From Thalassospira xianhensis MCCC 1A02616 (lineage in GTDB: Bacteria > Pseudomonadota > Alphaproteobacteria > Rhodospirillales > Thalassospiraceae), in assembly GCF_003326475.1 (NCBI RefSeq), contig NZ_JPWA01000002.1:1-64000 (forward strand): 64,000 bases of DNA, written 5' to 3'. Shown in pieces: positions 1 to 9,297 of this stretch. The number at the start of each line of letters is the position of its first letter. The stretch's first letter is position 1. The notes beneath the pieces are model-generated. The model did no database searches. It saw nothing but the letters and a program-made list of their open reading frames with translations, and was not told where the DNA came from. The position numbers and the translations under genes were made by a program.

Positions 1-656
1 TGACACCGCCGCCACCCATGGCACCGGGTGCCGGTTTCCTGTTATCCGATACGCCCCACGAAGCCCGGCAATCGGCCCGTGATCTTGCCGCGGCGGCAAC
101 GAATCTGGCCGATCTTAAGGAAGCGGTCGAAAAGTTCGAGGGCTGCGCGCTTAAGAAATCGGCGAGCAACACCGTCTTTGGCGTGGGGAACCCCGAAGCA
201 CGATTGGTGCTGGTTGGTGAGGCACCAGGTGCGGAAGAGGACCGGCAGGGCGAACCCTTTGTCGGGCCGAGCGGCAAGTTGCTTGATGCGATGTTGCGGT
301 CCATCGGCTTTGCACGTGAGGAAGTCTATATCACCAATATCCTGCCGTGGCGTCCGCCGGGAAACCGCCAGCCGACCATCGCCGAAATCGCGGTGTGCGA
401 ACCGTTTGTCCGCCGTCATCTTGAACTGATCGGGCCAAAGGTTGTTGTCTGCCTTGGCGGCAGTTCGGCCAAGACCCTGATGGAAGAAGATCGCGGCATT
501 ACGCGGTTGCGTGGCACGTGGAAGGAAATGACACTGGGGGCGTCCAGTGTGGCCGATGTGACGGCCATGTTCCATCCGGCCTATCTGCTTCGCACCCCCG
601 AACAGAAGCGACTGGCGTGGCGCGATTTGCGCGCCGTGGCACAGAAATTGTCGTAA
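1..656 (+). CDS. Uracil-DNA glycosylase, family 4/5 type (5' truncated)
   Basis: Removes uracil from DNA in base excision repair. The frame is open from the window edge and is proline-rich just before the first ATG (position 18), so the true start probably lies upstream. This fits alphaproteobacterial homologues that carry a proline-rich N-terminal extension before the catalytic domain. Visible motifs are GEAPGAEED (motif A region), PFVGPSGKLLD, the substrate-pocket stretch LPWRPPGNRQPT and the C-terminal HPAYLLR (motif B). Only one cysteine (EGCALKKSA) sits where many family 4 enzymes have CxxC, which is usual for this alphaproteobacterial subgroup, so the iron-sulphur state cannot be judged here. 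Family assignment is firm; the subfamily is less so. Confidence 0.88.
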   Translation, partial: TPPPPMAPGAGFLLSDTPHEARQSARDLAAAATNLADLKEAVEKFEGCALKKSASNTVFGVGNPEARLVLVGEAPGAEEDRQGEPFVGPSGKLLDAMLRSIGFAREEVYITNILPWRPPGNRQPTIAEIAVCEPFVRRHLELIGPKVVVCLGGSSAKTLMEEDRGITRLRGTWKEMTLGASSVADVTAMFHPAYLLRTPEQKRLAWRDLRAVAQKLS

Positions 657-883
657 ATTACCTTACGAAACCCACGATGCATGGCCGATATGCAGCGGGC
701 AGGCAGTGTGCGAACATCCCCGCCAAGTGGTTGATTTCGGAGAAATCATTTCGTGAGGCAGGCTTTTGCTGGTATATATGGCGGCTTCAAGCGGGGGGAC
801 ACCGCACTCTACAGGTTGCGACGAGAAACTGCTTCGGGATACAAACACGGCTTTGCCGGAGTCTCGCAGGGGAAAGACTGGTT

Positions 884-2740
884 TTGATCGAAGCAATAAA
901 AACAGGCCTGCCGCGTGCCGCATCGGCATTACGGCGTACCGTTTTCTTCACAGCACTTGGTGCCATCGCGCTGGCAGTGCCCGTAACGCATGCCCAGGCC
1001 ACCAAGGAACAGGCCGCCTTAAGCGCGCCCGAGACTGGTGACGATGCTTCGGTATCGGTTCCCCTTGCGCTGTCCAAGCGCGACGCAGAACTTTACGAAC
1101 AGATTTTTGCCGTTCAGGAACAGGGCCGCTGGAAAGATGCGGATAATCTGATTTCGCGTTTGTCCGATGATCTGCTGATGGGCCATGTATTAGCACAGCG
1201 TTATCTGCATCCGACGGCGTATCGGTCGCGTTACAAGGAATTGAAGGACTGGCTCGCACTTTATGCCGACCATCCGCAGGCACCGCGCATTTACAAACTG
1301 GCGTTGCAGCGTCGTGGCAGTGCCAGCTATCCGAAAAAGCCGGTTGGTGGTTATGTCAACGGTGCCGGATATGATTACGAAGACATCCGTCCCTATCACC
1401 ACAAATCGACCAAAAGCCTTTCATCGGCGCAGCGTTCACGCGTTTCGGTTCTGAAACGCCGTATCCGCCAGCGGATCGGTGACGGCTGGCCGACCGGGGC
1501 GTTGCAGGTTCTTGAGGCGCAGGAAACCAAACGCCTGTTTGATGCCTATGAACTTGACGAATCGCGGACATCCATTGCGTCGGGATATTATTATTTCGGC
1601 AAGCCTGATCTGGCACTGCGCCATGCCGCCGAAGCCGCAAAGCGGTCGGGTAAATACCTGCCGCAGGCGCATTGGACGGCGGGCCTGACCGCGTGGCGCC
1701 TTGGCAAGATGGATGAGGCACACGATCATTTTGTGGCCCTGACCAAGAACGACTATGCGTCAAGCTGGACACGGTCGGCCGGGGCGTTCTGGGCCGCAAG
1801 GATTGATCTGGCGGCGGGGCGTTTTGTTGAAGCCGACAAACTGTTGCAGAAGGCCGCGGAATATCCGCGGTCATTTTATGGGCTTCTGGCCTTGCGGTCG
1901 CTTGGCCGGGATGACGTGTTTGACTGGGACAGTCTGGCGCTGGATGAAAATCGCGCCAACAAGCTGAAACTTGATCCGCATGGTCGCCGCGCCCTTGCCC
2001 TGATCCAGATTGGCAATCGTGACGAGGCGGAACGTGAATTGCGCAAGGCCGCGGCCAGCGACGATGACAAGCTGCGCCGTGCGGTGCTTTCCCTTGCTGA
2101 TAATGCCAATTTCGCGTCGCTGACCATGCGGCTTGGCGGGTATATTGCGCAGAAGACCGGCGAGGTGATCGTCAATGCGCTGTATCCGGTTCCGCCATGG
2201 GCACCGGAAGGCGGTTATGAAGTTGACCGGGCGCTGATTTATGCGCTGATGCGTCAGGAATCCGGTTTCAATGCCGAGGCGCGAAGCCATGCCGGTGCAC
2301 GCGGTTTGATGCAATTGATGCCCGCAACTGCAAGCTATATCGGCAATACCCGTTATCGCGGTGAAAAGCGCGCGGAACTGTACGAGCCGGAAGTCAACCT
2401 GTCGCTGGGGCAGAAATATGTCGACCATCTTTTGGGGCAGGACGGGGTTGATAACGGCTTCCTGCAATTGATGGCGGCTTATAATGGCGGGATCGGTAAT
2501 CTGGGGCGCTGGCAGAAGGCGCTTAAGGATAACGAAGATCCGCTGTATTTCATCGAAAGCATTCCGTCGCGGGAAACGCGCCTGTTTATCGAGCGTGTGA
2601 TGGCGAACCTTTGGATGTATCGGTCGCGTCTGGGGCAGGATAGCCCGTCGCTGGATCGTCTTGCCGCAGGGCAGTGGCCGGTTTACCAGTCACAGGACCT
2701 TGGCGGCACCGGCGATAGCGGCCTGACCGCTGAACGCTAA
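884..2740 (+). CDS. slt: Soluble lytic murein transglycosylase with SLT domain
   Basis: Periplasmic enzyme that cleaves the MurNAc-GlcNAc bond of peptidoglycan with formation of 1,6-anhydro ends. The open frame extends upstream, but no ATG gives a sensible N-terminus. A TTG at 884, preceded by AGGGGAAAG, gives a 618-residue protein that begins with a typical signal peptide (two Arg, then FFTALGAIALAVPV, cleavage near THAQA). The middle is the helical superhelix domain found in Slt70-like enzymes. The SLT domain is C-terminal: catalytic Glu459 in RQESGFN, then GLMQLMP and AAYNGG. The upstream gap (657-883) shows no other gene, only a short dyad TGATTTC-gga-GAAATCA at 732-748. The start codon is an inference. 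Confidence 0.88.
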   Translation: MIEAIKTGLPRAASALRRTVFFTALGAIALAVPVTHAQATKEQAALSAPETGDDASVSVPLALSKRDAELYEQIFAVQEQGRWKDADNLISRLSDDLLMGHVLAQRYLHPTAYRSRYKELKDWLALYADHPQAPRIYKLALQRRGSASYPKKPVGGYVNGAGYDYEDIRPYHHKSTKSLSSAQRSRVSVLKRRIRQRIGDGWPTGALQVLEAQETKRLFDAYELDESRTSIASGYYYFGKPDLALRHAAEAAKRSGKYLPQAHWTAGLTAWRLGKMDEAHDHFVALTKNDYASSWTRSAGAFWAARIDLAAGRFVEADKLLQKAAEYPRSFYGLLALRSLGRDDVFDWDSLALDENRANKLKLDPHGRRALALIQIGNRDEAERELRKAAASDDDKLRRAVLSLADNANFASLTMRLGGYIAQKTGEVIVNALYPVPPWAPEGGYEVDRALIYALMRQESGFNAEARSHAGARGLMQLMPATASYIGNTRYRGEKRAELYEPEVNLSLGQKYVDHLLGQDGVDNGFLQLMAAYNGGIGNLGRWQKALKDNEDPLYFIESIPSRETRLFIERVMANLWMYRSRLGQDSPSLDRLAAGQWPVYQSQDLGGTGDSGLTAER

Positions 2741-2750
2741 GCCGGGATTG

Positions 2751-3023
2751 ATGACCGCAAACAACCATCGCAATGATGAACCGTCGTCTGGTCGTCGGGA
2801 TAAGGGCACGGTTCTTGACCGGATGCAGATGCCACCGATGAGTGGTGATGAGGCATTGCGCCGGTTCCACAAAGACCGCGAAGCAGGCGGCCCGCAATCA
2901 CAGAGCAACGAAACCACGGAACTTGCCAAACTGCATCCGGCGATGCGATTTGTGGTGGTCGCGGGAACTTTCATTCTGATCGTCGCGGCCTTGCTGGGTG
3001 TGCTGTATCTGATTGGTTCCTAG
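2751..3023 (+). CDS. Small single-pass membrane protein, unknown function
   Basis: A 90-residue protein with a hydrophilic, charged N-terminal two thirds (rich in Arg, Asp, Gln, Ser) and one C-terminal membrane segment (about residues 68-88: FVVVAGTFILIVAALLGVLYL). A TTG lies three bases upstream of the ATG; the ATG is taken as start. It lies 10 nt after the lytic transglycosylase stop on the same strand, so the two are probably co-transcribed. That placement suggests, but does not show, a cell-envelope role. No family recognised. Confidence 0.6.
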   Translation: MTANNHRNDEPSSGRRDKGTVLDRMQMPPMSGDEALRRFHKDREAGGPQSQSNETTELAKLHPAMRFVVVAGTFILIVAALLGVLYLIGS

Positions 3024-3051
3024 CCCGTATCAGCAGTCCCATGCGCGGTGG

Positions 3052-3810
3052 TCAGTTCGGTTCTGCCTGTGTCGCGTCGGCGATTTCCGCGTTCAGCACT
3101 TGTATTTCCGCCTCGGTCGCACCGCTAAGCGGGTCGTCCTTTGGAATGTCGCGATAGAGATCGGTAAAGACATTCAGGGCCTGCTGATGCTTGTTCTGCT
3201 GTTTCAGCATCATGCCATAGTAATAGCGGCTGAGCTGATGGTTTGGCATCTGGCCAAGGGCATGCAGGACAAGATCGCGTGATACCTGATCAATCTGGCC
3301 CTGCTGGGCAGTGATGCGCGTGTCGGCATATTCAATGGCGAGTAACGGATTGTGCCCCGACAGGGCATAGGCACGTGCAAAGGCCGCGACCGCCCGTTCA
3401 ATATCGCCCAGCCGCAACGACCCGCGCGCCAGAACAATCCAGCCCTGCAGATTGCGGGGATTGGCTTCGAGCGACAGGACAATCTGACTGAGCAGACGGC
3501 GGATTTGCTGATCGGTCTGGAAATCGGGATCTGTCACATCGGTTGCGGCGGCCGCCGCCGCAGCAAGATTGCGTTCGCCCGCCCGTTCGGCATAGGGGCG
3601 CGACGGAATTTGCGGCATGCCAATTGCCGTATAAAGAATAACCGCTGCAATAATCGGCAGGGTGGAAAAACCGATCCGGGCGACGGGGCCAAAGGAAAGT
3701 TTGGTGCCCGGCGTTGCAGCATCACCGGATTTGCCATGGTGGCCCGGCAGACTGGCATAAATCGCAAGCCCGCCAAACGCGGCAAGTATGACAAGACCAA
3801 GCCAGATCAC
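3052..3810 (-). CDS. ccmI: Cytochrome c biogenesis protein CcmI
   Basis: Apocytochrome c chaperone part of the System I haem ligation machinery. It has two N-terminal membrane segments (residues 1-19 and about 45-66) and a periplasmic TPR region (about 100-230) with repeats such as QGWIVLARGSLRLGDIE. At 252 residues it is shorter than many CcmI proteins, with a compact periplasmic part. It is the last gene of the minus-strand ccmA-I cluster, 52 nt after ccmH. Family members bind the C-terminus of apocytochrome c and present its CxxCH site to CcmF/H. Confidence 0.87.
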   Translation of the reverse strand: MIWLGLVILAAFGGLAIYASLPGHHGKSGDAATPGTKLSFGPVARIGFSTLPIIAAVILYTAIGMPQIPSRPYAERAGERNLAAAAAAATDVTDPDFQTDQQIRRLLSQIVLSLEANPRNLQGWIVLARGSLRLGDIERAVAAFARAYALSGHNPLLAIEYADTRITAQQGQIDQVSRDLVLHALGQMPNHQLSRYYYGMMLKQQNKHQQALNVFTDLYRDIPKDDPLSGATEAEIQVLNAEIADATQAEPN

Positions 3811-3862
3811 AGGGAACCTCGCTGGTGGGCAATGCTGTATGCAGGGTGATCAAGCTGCATCG

Positions 3863-4354
3863 TTACGAGCGATCCTGTGACGTGCCGAGGATTTCATCAA
3901 GCCGCTTCTGTTCCTGGGCGGAAAGCGATTTTGGTCCTGCACCGTCTTCGCGCTGTTTGCGGCGGTAAAAGGCAATAACGGCAATCAGGGCCAGAAACGC
4001 CAGAACGGCCGGGCTGACCCAAAGGATATAGGTTTCGGGTTTCAGCGGCGGGTTCAGCAGAACATAATCGCCATAGCGTTCGACAATGTAATCGATGACT
4101 TCCTCGTTGCTGTCACCGGCAACCAGACGTTCGCGGACTAGAATGCGCAGATCGCGTGCCAGATCGGCATCGGAATCATCAATCGACTGGTTCTGACAGA
4201 CCAGACAGCGCAGTTCCTGACTGATGTCGCGCGCGCGGTCTTCAAGCTTGGGATCGGCCAGCATTTCATCGGGATTGACCGCAAATGCCGGGGCTGCATG
4301 CAAACCCAGCAGGATCACGAAGGCCGCGAACAGTGAGTAATTTCGACGGATCAT
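3863..4354 (-). CDS. ccmH: Cytochrome c maturation thiol reductase CcmH
   Basis: Membrane-anchored periplasmic thiol-redox protein that keeps the apocytochrome c CxxCH cysteines reduced for haem attachment. An N-terminal signal/anchor ([18 protein letters not shown]) is followed by the family signature [24 protein letters not shown], whose CxxC is the redox pair (split across a helix bundle fold), and a second membrane segment near residues 112-130. Length (163) is normal for the short, single-domain CcmH. The start ATG overlaps the ccmG stop by 4 nt, indicating translational coupling. Confidence 0.93.
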   Translation of the reverse strand: MIRRNYSLFAAFVILLGLHAAPAFAVNPDEMLADPKLEDRARDISQELRCLVCQNQSIDDSDADLARDLRILVRERLVAGDSNEEVIDYIVERYGDYVLLNPPLKPETYILWVSPAVLAFLALIAVIAFYRRKQREDGAGPKSLSAQEQKRLDEILGTSQDRS

Positions 4355-4887
4355 CCCTTTAACTCCGCAATCTTTGGCAGCAATACTTCTTCAAGGATTT
4401 CATTCGTGACCGGACCAACATGCTTGTATCTGATCTGACCGCTGCCATCGATGATAAAGGTTTCCGGCACGCCATAGACACCGAAATCGATCCCGGTTCG
4501 CCCGGACAAATCCATGCCGACCGCGGTATAGGGATCGCCCAGTTCATCAAGCCAGTTCACACCGTCCTGCGGGTCTTTTTCCTTGTAGTTCAGACCGTAA
4601 ACAGGCACATCAGCTTCGCGTGCGAGGCGCTTGATCAGCGGATGTTCGGCACGACACGGAATGCACCAGCTGGCAAAGACGTTCAGAACCGAAACCTCGC
4701 CCTTTGAAATATCGGCCCGCGACAATCCCCGGTCGCGACCGGGCAACGGGGGCAACTGGAAATCCGGTGCCGGTTTGTCGAGCAAGGCAGATGGTACGAC
4801 AGATGTATCTTTGCCGATATTCATCAGAAAGACACCGGCAAGAGCTGCAAAGAGTACCAGCGGGATGACTGCGATCCAGAATCTCAT
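4351..4887 (-). CDS. ccmG: Periplasmic thiol:disulfide oxidoreductase CcmG/DsbE
   Basis: Thioredoxin-fold protein that passes reductant towards CcmH or apocytochrome c. It has an N-terminal membrane anchor ([19 protein letters not shown]), then a thioredoxin domain with the active site WCIPC, the acidic GLNYKE region typical of CcmG, and the cis-Pro loop GVPETFIID. Length (178) matches the family. It overlaps ccmF by 4 nt upstream and ccmH by 4 nt downstream. Confidence 0.94.
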   Translation of the reverse strand: MRFWIAVIPLVLFAALAGVFLMNIGKDTSVVPSALLDKPAPDFQLPPLPGRDRGLSRADISKGEVSVLNVFASWCIPCRAEHPLIKRLAREADVPVYGLNYKEKDPQDGVNWLDELGDPYTAVGMDLSGRTGIDFGVYGVPETFIIDGSGQIRYKHVGPVTNEILEEVLLPKIAELKG

Positions 4888-6938
4888 GAAGCGGGAACTC
4901 CGTTCTTCTTATAGCGCAGGACAATGCGCGTACAGATGCTGATGGCACCACCAATCAGCATCAGTAACATTCCACCCCAAACCCAGGGCATCATCGGCAG
5001 GAACCGGACGGTAACGACACGTCCGCCGTCTTCGGCCCGTTCGCCGACGGAAACATGCAAATCCCCGTCGCGTCCGTGCCAGATATCGGCTTCCTTGGTT
5101 TCAATGCCGCGGATCGGGTAATAACGTACTTCGGGGAACAGTTCGGCAACCGGCTGGGCGTTGCGATAGACAATAAAGGTCGCCTTGCGCGTGGCGAAGT
5201 TTTCACCGGGCAGCAGTGCAACGCCTTCATATTGCAGGTTATAGGGACCGATCTGGATGCTTTGGCCGGTGCGCGCCGAAAGTGATATCTGCTGTTCCCA
5301 GATGGCGCTGGCCGATCCACCGGCAATCAGGATCGCGATGCCGATATGGGCAAAGGTCATGCTGAGATAACGGGGGCCAAGAAGCTGGAGATTGCGGTAT
5401 TTGCCTTCGCCGTGATCGGGCTGACGCCACAAACGTTCCCAAAGATCGCCAAGGGCGGCGGTAAAGACCCATGCCGCAAGGCCGATGCCAAGCAATGGCA
5501 GGGGGGATGCATTGATAAAGCGCATCCAGACAAACAGAATGACAATCAGCGACATCATGACCGCCAGTTTCATCCGGCGTCCGATCTGCCATGCCTCGTC
5601 ATTGCGCCAGCGCAGTGTCGGGGCAAAGCCCATCAGGAACAGAAGCGGCAAACCGATCGGGATCAGGGCCTGGACGAAAAACGGCGGACCGACCGTGATG
5701 ATATCGCCATCAAACCAGCGCAGGAACAACGGATAAATGGTGCCGATCAGGACGGTTGCTGCTGCGACTGACAGCATCACACTATTGAGGAACATGCCGC
5801 TTTCGCGCGATATCAGGGAAAAGTCCTTGTTGTCGATCATGCCGCCAGCACAGCGCCAGAACATGAAATAGGCGGCGGCAAACAGTACGCAGAACCCGAC
5901 CAGAAGGGCCACACTGTCGCCGCTGCTGAGCAGGGCGGTTGGCAATGGTCCGAGCAGGTCAGAGCGCACAAGGAATGTTCCGAACCAGCCCGCCCCGAAG
6001 GCAGACAGGGCCAGAAGGGCCGTCCAGGGTTTCAGGGTATCGGTTTTTTCAAGGACCGCACGGCAATGCACGAAGGCGGTGGTCAAAAGCCAGGGCAGCA
6101 GCAGGGCATTTTCGGATGTATCCCAATACCACCAGTTGCCCCATGCCTGTTCGGTATAGGCGCGGTAGGCGCTAATCGCGATGGCACCGCCAAGGAACGT
6201 CCAGGAGACCATTGCCCACGGGCGTAGCTGTTCAGACCATGCACGATCAAGCTTGGCACCCGGCAAGGCGGCAAAGGTTACGGCAAAGATCACCGACAGT
6301 CCGGCAAGACCGGCATAGAGGATCGGTCCGCGGACCATGCCAGCGATGTCCTGCAATTCCGGGTCAAGGCCGCTGCCATCAAGGGGGGCCATCCCGGAAC
6401 GCATGAAGGGATCGGCATCAATGATTGCTGCTGCCGCCAGCAGGGCGACAACGATGCCAAGAATGCCAAGGGCAACACGATCCTGTTCGGTAACGCCGCG
6501 CGCAACACTTTGCAGGGCAAATAACAATGTCGCCAGCGTAGTGGTTGCGACCCAGAACAGCATTGCGCCGCTATCGGGGATGAAGGCCGCACCGATGCGG
6601 TAAATCAGCGGGGTGGAGGAATGGCTGTAACCGGCCACCACGGGCAGGGTGAAATCGCTGACAATGAAGGAATGGATTAGGGCGGCCTCGGCAATGATTG
6701 CCAGAACGCACATGGCAAAGGGCAGCGGCCAGACACCGAAACCGGATGTTTCGGCAGGCCCGGTCGTGCCGGTCATTCCGTCAGGCAGGGAGCCGCTTGC
6801 GATTGCCGGAGCCATTGCCGGTGTCGGGCCGAGCGCGCGATAGCTTGCGCGAAACAGGGCCGGACAGAAAAGGACGGCCTGGCAGGTCCCCAATGCGAGA
6901 ATGAGGATAAGGGCAAAATGTCCAAACTCTGCGATCAT
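4884..6938 (-). CDS. ccmF: Cytochrome c haem lyase subunit CcmF
   Basis: Large polytopic inner-membrane protein that, with CcmH and CcmI, transfers haem from holo-CcmE to apocytochrome c. About 15 hydrophobic segments are visible. The tryptophan-rich WWD domain reads GNWWYWDTSENALLLPW, where most family members have DPVEN instead of DTSEN. Length (684) is typical. It follows ccmE after 143 nt, the largest gap inside the cluster; that gap contains a small hairpin (TGCTGT-caa-ACAGCA, 6997-7011) and could hold an internal promoter, which the sequence alone does not prove. Confidence 0.94.
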   Translation of the reverse strand: MIAEFGHFALILILALGTCQAVLFCPALFRASYRALGPTPAMAPAIASGSLPDGMTGTTGPAETSGFGVWPLPFAMCVLAIIAEAALIHSFIVSDFTLPVVAGYSHSSTPLIYRIGAAFIPDSGAMLFWVATTTLATLLFALQSVARGVTEQDRVALGILGIVVALLAAAAIIDADPFMRSGMAPLDGSGLDPELQDIAGMVRGPILYAGLAGLSVIFAVTFAALPGAKLDRAWSEQLRPWAMVSWTFLGGAIAISAYRAYTEQAWGNWWYWDTSENALLLPWLLTTAFVHCRAVLEKTDTLKPWTALLALSAFGAGWFGTFLVRSDLLGPLPTALLSSGDSVALLVGFCVLFAAAYFMFWRCAGGMIDNKDFSLISRESGMFLNSVMLSVAAATVLIGTIYPLFLRWFDGDIITVGPPFFVQALIPIGLPLLFLMGFAPTLRWRNDEAWQIGRRMKLAVMMSLIVILFVWMRFINASPLPLLGIGLAAWVFTAALGDLWERLWRQPDHGEGKYRNLQLLGPRYLSMTFAHIGIAILIAGGSASAIWEQQISLSARTGQSIQIGPYNLQYEGVALLPGENFATRKATFIVYRNAQPVAELFPEVRYYPIRGIETKEADIWHGRDGDLHVSVGERAEDGGRVVTVRFLPMMPWVWGGMLLMLIGGAISICTRIVLRYKKNGVPAS

Positions 6939-7081
6939 GCGTTTCTTCAGATTTCCCCGATATATGGCATCCGTTAAACGAACACCACTCAGCCCCTGCT
7001 GTCAAACAGCAAGGCATCCACCCAGTTTTAATGCCGCTTTGAAGGCTCTAATATGAGGTTTTTATGGTGGCAGAATGTGGC

Positions 7082-7570
7082 TTAATTACGCATCTCTTCG
7101 GCGTTACGGGCTTCGATTTCTTCCCAATAACCGCTTTTTTTCAATGAGTCAGCAACCTCGGGCGGCATGTAATTCTCGTCATGTTTGGCCAGAACTTCGG
7201 ATGCGACGAACTGGCCCTCGGAGCCCATGTGTCCCTCGGCGACGACACCCTGACCTTCGCGGAACAGGTCGGGAAGGATGCCGGTATAGGAAATTGTGAC
7301 CGAATTTGCCATGTCGGTGACGGTAAAGGTGACGGTTTCACCGCCGCCGAGCTTTTTAAGCGATCCTTCTTCGACAAGACCGCCGACACGCAGGCGCTGA
7401 TCGGGGTCAATCGGCGATTTTTCGGCGATTTCGGTCGGGCTGAAGAAGAACACAACCGAATCTTCAAATGCCGTCAGGGCAAGGGCCGCCGCCGCACCGA
7501 CCGCCAGAAGGGCGGCCATGATGATATACATGCGCTGACGTTTGCGGGATTTGGCACGCGAAAGAGACAC
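7082..7570 (-). CDS. ccmE: Haem chaperone CcmE
   Basis: Periplasmic haem carrier of System I, anchored by one N-terminal segment (MYIIMAALLAVGAAAALAL). It has the OB-fold beta-barrel and the conserved haem-binding motif LAKHDENYMPP, in which the His forms the covalent bond to the haem vinyl group. The C-terminus has the usual flexible acidic tail. 162 residues is normal. It lies 14 nt after ccmD. Confidence 0.95.
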   Translation of the reverse strand: MSLSRAKSRKRQRMYIIMAALLAVGAAAALALTAFEDSVVFFFSPTEIAEKSPIDPDQRLRVGGLVEEGSLKKLGGGETVTFTVTDMANSVTISYTGILPDLFREGQGVVAEGHMGSEGQFVASEVLAKHDENYMPPEVADSLKKSGYWEEIEARNAEEMRN

Positions 7571-7584
7571 TTCATATTCTCCGC

Positions 7585-7788
7585 TCAGGATGTCTGAGAC
7601 TGGTCTGTGGTGCGGGCACGTCTGGGACGGCGGGCTTTCAGAACGGTTTCAAGCTGATCAAGTTCGGTCTTGCTTTGACGCAGGCCCCGCAGGGTTGCGA
7701 TCAGAAGGACGATCATGGCAAGGGCAGCGATGCCGTAGCTGGCCCAGATATAGCTGCCGTATCCGCCCATTGAGAAGAATTCACTCAT
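7585..7788 (-). CDS. ccmD: Haem exporter accessory protein CcmD
   Basis: Small (67 residues) one-pass membrane protein that helps release holo-CcmE from the CcmABC complex. It has the family pattern: a Gly/Tyr-rich N-terminus (MGGYGSYIWASYG), one membrane helix (IAALAMIVLLIATL) and a basic tail. Its start overlaps the ccmC stop by 4 nt, so position and coupling support the call as much as the sequence does. Confidence 0.9.
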   Translation of the reverse strand: MSEFFSMGGYGSYIWASYGIAALAMIVLLIATLRGLRQSKTELDQLETVLKARRPRRARTTDQSQTS

Positions 7789-8576
7789 TTTCCGGCTCCG
7801 GCGTTGTGACCCTGATCATAGGCAAGTGCGTCGTCATCGCCATTGGCAGCGGCGCGTTCGTCAAACAGGCCGCTGAGCTGAAGGGCGCGGATGCGGCGCT
7901 GGTTCAGTTCAAGGCGCACCCGCAGAACCAGAATGATGAAATAATATCCGGTAAAGGCAAAGGCCATGATCAGGAGCGGTGCCAGCATGCTGGGATCGAT
8001 GCTGGGGCCGTCCATGCGGGCCACCGATGCCGGTTGATGCAGGGTATTCCACCAGTCGACCGAAAATTTGACGATCGGCACATTGACCACCCCGACCAGT
8101 GCCAGTGCCGACCCGGCCTTTGATCCGCGTTCGGGATCGTCAAAGGCATTTACCAGCGCGATATAGCCAAGATAGAGGAACAGCAGGATCAGCATCGATG
8201 TCAGGCGTGCATCCCAGACCCACCATGTTCCCCACATCGGTTCGCCCCAAAGCGACCCGGTAATAAGCGTAAGGGCGGTAAAGGTGGCGCCAACCGGGGC
8301 GGTAGCGCGCGCGCAGATATCGGCCAGAGGATGTTTCCAGATCAGGCTCATGGCGCCGCAAAGGGCCATGCCGACATAACAGAACAGGCCCATCCATGCG
8401 GCGGGCACATGGATATACATGATGCGGACGGTGTTGCCCTGCTGATAGTCAACCGGCGATCCGATCAGGGCCAGATAAAGCCCGACCACGGTCAGGATGA
8501 CGGTCAGCGCGACCATCCAGGGCATCATGGCCCCGGTCAGTTTCAGAAACACGCTTGGTTTGGCGAAACGATGCAT
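7785..8576 (-). CDS. ccmC: Haem ABC exporter permease-like protein CcmC
   Basis: Six-helix membrane protein that loads haem onto CcmE. The WWD motif GTWWVWDARLTS is canonical. The frame is open further upstream, but the ATG at 8576 (MHRFAKPSVFLKL) gives the usual family N-terminus and a length of 263; the longer version would add an unrelated basic extension. A GAGAGAAA stretch precedes this start. The stop overlaps the ccmD start. Confidence 0.94.
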   Translation of the reverse strand: MHRFAKPSVFLKLTGAMMPWMVALTVILTVVGLYLALIGSPVDYQQGNTVRIMYIHVPAAWMGLFCYVGMALCGAMSLIWKHPLADICARATAPVGATFTALTLITGSLWGEPMWGTWWVWDARLTSMLILLFLYLGYIALVNAFDDPERGSKAGSALALVGVVNVPIVKFSVDWWNTLHQPASVARMDGPSIDPSMLAPLLIMAFAFTGYYFIILVLRVRLELNQRRIRALQLSGLFDERAAANGDDDALAYDQGHNAGAGK

Positions 8577-8631
8577 TTTCTCTCGTCCGTTTGCGGCTAT
8601 GCCGCCGAAGGTCGTTAGTCTGTATTCTTTG

Positions 8632-9297
8632 TCATTCCACTGCCTGCCGGATGGCATGTGCGGTGGCAAACGGGGCAGCAGCCAGTGACAGCAACAGGAT
8701 CGCCCCCATGATCTGCAACTGTGCCTGGGCGGAAATGCCAAGCAATGCGGCCTCGACCGCGCCAGCACCGAAAATCAGTACCGGTATATATAGTGGCAGG
8801 ACCAGCAACGACACCAGTACGCCGCCACGCCGTGCCCCCAAAATCAGTGCCGCGCCAATCGCCCCGATCAGGCTGAGTGCCGGTGTGCCGATCAGCATGG
8901 CGATCATCAGGGTGCCAAAACCGTCCTGATCCATATTGAGCATCACGGCCATCACCGGTGCGGCAATAATCAGCGGCAGACCCGTCGTCAGCCAGTGGGC
9001 GCAGACCTTGCCCAGCACCAGAAGCTCCAGCGGGACGGGCGACAGGGTCAGCAGTTCCAGCGTGCCATCCTCGTAGTCGGTCTGAAAGACACGTTCGAGT
9101 GACAGCATGGCGGCCAGCAGGGCCGCAACCCAGATCACACCCGATGCGATGCGCGCCAGAATGTTGGCTTCGGGGCCGACACCAAACGGAAACAGGGTGG
9201 TGGTTACGATAAAGAAGGCAACCACCATTACGGAATCCGCGCCCTGACGCAGGGCCAATCGCAAATCGCGGCGCAGGATGGCGACAAAGGCATTCAT
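8632..9297 (-). CDS. ccmB: Haem exporter membrane protein CcmB
   Basis: Inner-membrane subunit that partners the CcmA ATPase. It has six hydrophobic segments in 221 residues. Family landmarks include the N-terminal ILRRDLRLALRQG, the ERVFQTDYEDGTLELL loop and LLVLGKVCAHWL. The start overlaps the ccmA stop by 4 nt. Confidence 0.94.
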   Translation of the reverse strand: MNAFVAILRRDLRLALRQGADSVMVVAFFIVTTTLFPFGVGPEANILARIASGVIWVAALLAAMLSLERVFQTDYEDGTLELLTLSPVPLELLVLGKVCAHWLTTGLPLIIAAPVMAVMLNMDQDGFGTLMIAMLIGTPALSLIGAIGAALILGARRGGVLVSLLVLPLYIPVLIFGAGAVEAALLGISAQAQLQIMGAILLLSLAAAPFATAHAIRQAVE